Part shown: positions 14,544 through 15,466 of the stretch, piece by piece
Layout: the number at the start of each line of letters is the position of its first letter
How positions within the stretch are numbered: the stretch's first letter is position 1
DNA from: Elusimicrobiota bacterium
Lineage (GTDB): Bacteria; Elusimicrobiota; Elusimicrobia; O2-12-FULL-59-9
Direction: 5' to 3'
Assembly: GCA_016206405.1 (NCBI GenBank)
Contig: JACQRQ010000254.1
Span: 1 to 15,466, forward strand
Length of the DNA: 15,466 nt
Made by a program: the position numbers and the translations under genes
Notes under the pieces: model-generated
Database searches by the model: none
What the model saw: the letters and a program-made list of their open reading frames with translations, nothing else
What the model was told of the DNA's origin: nothing

Positions 14544-15466
14544 GGGCTTGAGCGGCTGCGAAGGATAACCGCCGCTGCACGTTTTTTCACTTTATCACTT
14601 TACCACTTTATCACTTTACCACTTTCCCCCCCTGCCACTTTACCACTTTACCACTCTATCACTCTATCACTACTTCTGTTCCCCTCCGGGGTCCAGGCGA
14701 AGTCCCCCGATGAGGAGCTCCTCTTTCTGAAATTTAAAGACATCAACGTGGGCGCCTCCAGCGCAGAGGCGGAGCAAAAGCAGTTTTTGACGACGATTGA
14801 TTTTGAGAAAAGGCGCGTCACGCGCGCCATGCTCGAATCCATTTATGAAAGCGCCTATGAGCTCTACCGCGGGGGCGATTATGACGGGGCCAATCAGTTG
14901 GCCGCGACCATGCTTTCCATCGATTCCAGCTTTGAAGACGCCGGGATTTTAAAGAAAGCGACCTCGCAACTGAGCGGCCTGGCGGAAAGGCCCACGCTTT
15001 CCCAAAGGAAATACGTCGAGGACCGTTTCGCGGAGGGCATGAGCCTTTACCGCCAGGACCGGCTCGTCGAGGCGGCTCGATCATGGGATGAAATGGCCAA
15101 GCTGGCGCCGTATAATTTGAAGGCGAAGTACTGGCTCAAGCGGGTGGAAAAGGAGTTGGCCCGCTATCATGTGGGGCGGGGCGAAGCCGCCTACGAGAAG
15201 GGGCAACTCCAGGAGGCTCTGGACCAGTGGTATTCCGCGCTCACGCGCGACAATAAATATCCCGGGCTTCAGCGGCGCATCGCTCGCGCCGAAGACGAGC
15301 TGCAGCAGCAAAAATCCACGCGCCAAATGCGGATCGCCTTGGCGGATTATAAAAAGGGCGATTGGCAAAAGGCGATGGAGGGTTTGCGGGCGGCCTGGGA
15401 AATCGACCCGGCCAATCTCCGCGCCAAGACCTATCTGGAGAGGATTCAGGACCGCCAGGCGCGCAA
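14529..15466 (+). CDS. Exported TPR protein, repeat-encoded leader, 3' end outside window
   Basis: The frame is open from 14487 to the window end (312 codons from GTG 14529, incomplete). The mature part, from about K56, has four TPR-like helix pairs: YESAYELYRGGDYDGANQLA, GMSLYRQDRLVEAARSW, GEAAYEKGQLQEALDQW and ALADYKKGDWQKAMEGL. It is probably a periplasmic or outer-membrane-associated scaffold. As it follows tadC it could be a TadD-like pilotin or assembly factor, though it has no lipobox. No ATG exists before 14829, which would remove the first region and any signal peptide. GTG 14529, inside the last left-arm repeat units, gives an 18-residue basic leader, then octamer-encoded LSLYHFIT/LPLYHSIT, then LLLFPSGVQA with cleavage before KSPDEE. 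The start is inferred; GTG 14505 is another option. Confidence 0.75.
   Translation, partial: MAEGEGLERLRRITAAARFFTLSLYHFITLPLSPPATLPLYHSITLSLLLFPSGVQAKSPDEELLFLKFKDINVGASSAEAEQKQFLTTIDFEKRRVTRAMLESIYESAYELYRGGDYDGANQLAATMLSIDSSFEDAGILKKATSQLSGLAERPTLSQRKYVEDRFAEGMSLYRQDRLVEAARSWDEMAKLAPYNLKAKYWLKRVEKELARYHVGRGEAAYEKGQLQEALDQWYSALTRDNKYPGLQRRIARAEDELQQQKSTRQMRIALADYKKGDWQKAMEGLRAAWEIDPANLRAKTYLERIQDRQAR
14592..14671. repeat. Second octamer array, right arm, coding
   Basis: Ten consecutive octamers with no indel: TTATCACT, TTACCACT, TTATCACT, TTACCACT, TTCCCCCC, CTGCCACT, two TTACCACT and two CTATCACT. It runs into the signal-peptide coding region of the TPR gene, as the array at 5689-5800 does for the PorV-like gene. 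The inter-arm DNA (14544-14591) has a GCGGC/GCCGC inverted pair. Confidence 0.93.

Overview
The window reads as about 15.5 kb of chromosomal DNA from a G+C-rich, diderm (Gram-negative-type) bacterium. The mix of an outer-membrane PorV/UPF0164-like barrel, a secreted protein with FlgD-like Ig repeats and a YPNP C-terminal module, and an unusual Tad pilus locus fits Elusimicrobiota or a related environmental lineage. That placement is inference; no rRNA or other phylogenetic marker is present. All protein genes lie on the + strand. The only confident minus-strand gene is a tRNA.

Layout. Positions 1-84 hold a degenerate 8-bp tandem array, followed by tRNA-Arg(TCT) on the minus strand (91-162) with its own -10 box. 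A divergent promoter (254-281) drives a bitopic coiled-coil/beta-propeller protein (320-2188). After a leader with strong hairpins comes a 1056-aa exported protein with three A-B pairs of FlgD-like Ig domains and a T9SS-like C-terminus (2292-5462). Next are two octamer arrays in inverted orientation (5475-5584 and 5689-5800), the second read as coding sequence into a PorV-like outer-membrane barrel (5586-6746).

A near-consensus sigma70-type promoter (6753-6781) starts a Tad (tight adherence, Flp) pilus operon: two small pilins (6802-6972, 6989-7201), a TadE-like minor pilin (7316-8080), CpaB/RcpC (8115-8873), a short CpaC/RcpA secretin (8963-9697), a TadZ-TadA fusion ATPase (9697-11898), TadB with a large exported N-terminal domain (11904-13553) and TadC (13563-14426). 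A second inverted pair of octamer arrays (14432-14543, 14592-14671) leads into a TPR lipoprotein/periplasmic-type protein cut by the window end (14529-15466). Together the tad genes give the major and minor pilins, outer-membrane channel, channel-associated protein, localisation and assembly ATPases, and inner-membrane platform. No prepilin peptidase (TadV) gene is seen here.

Most notable: (i) a family of strictly phased octamer arrays, consensus YTAYCACT, in inverted pairs directly after the 3' ends of genes. The left arm has stop codons in all three frames; the right arm is open in all three and supplies part of the signal peptide of the next gene, in two separate genes. (ii) The tadE gene carries a 261-bp hairpin-rich, in-frame insertion bounded by 15-bp direct repeats. 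It lies entirely inside the leader that prepilin processing would remove; deleting it restores a normal 20-residue leader. (iii) The TadZ-TadA fusion, the extended TadB and the minimal secretin are departures from the standard Tad gene set.
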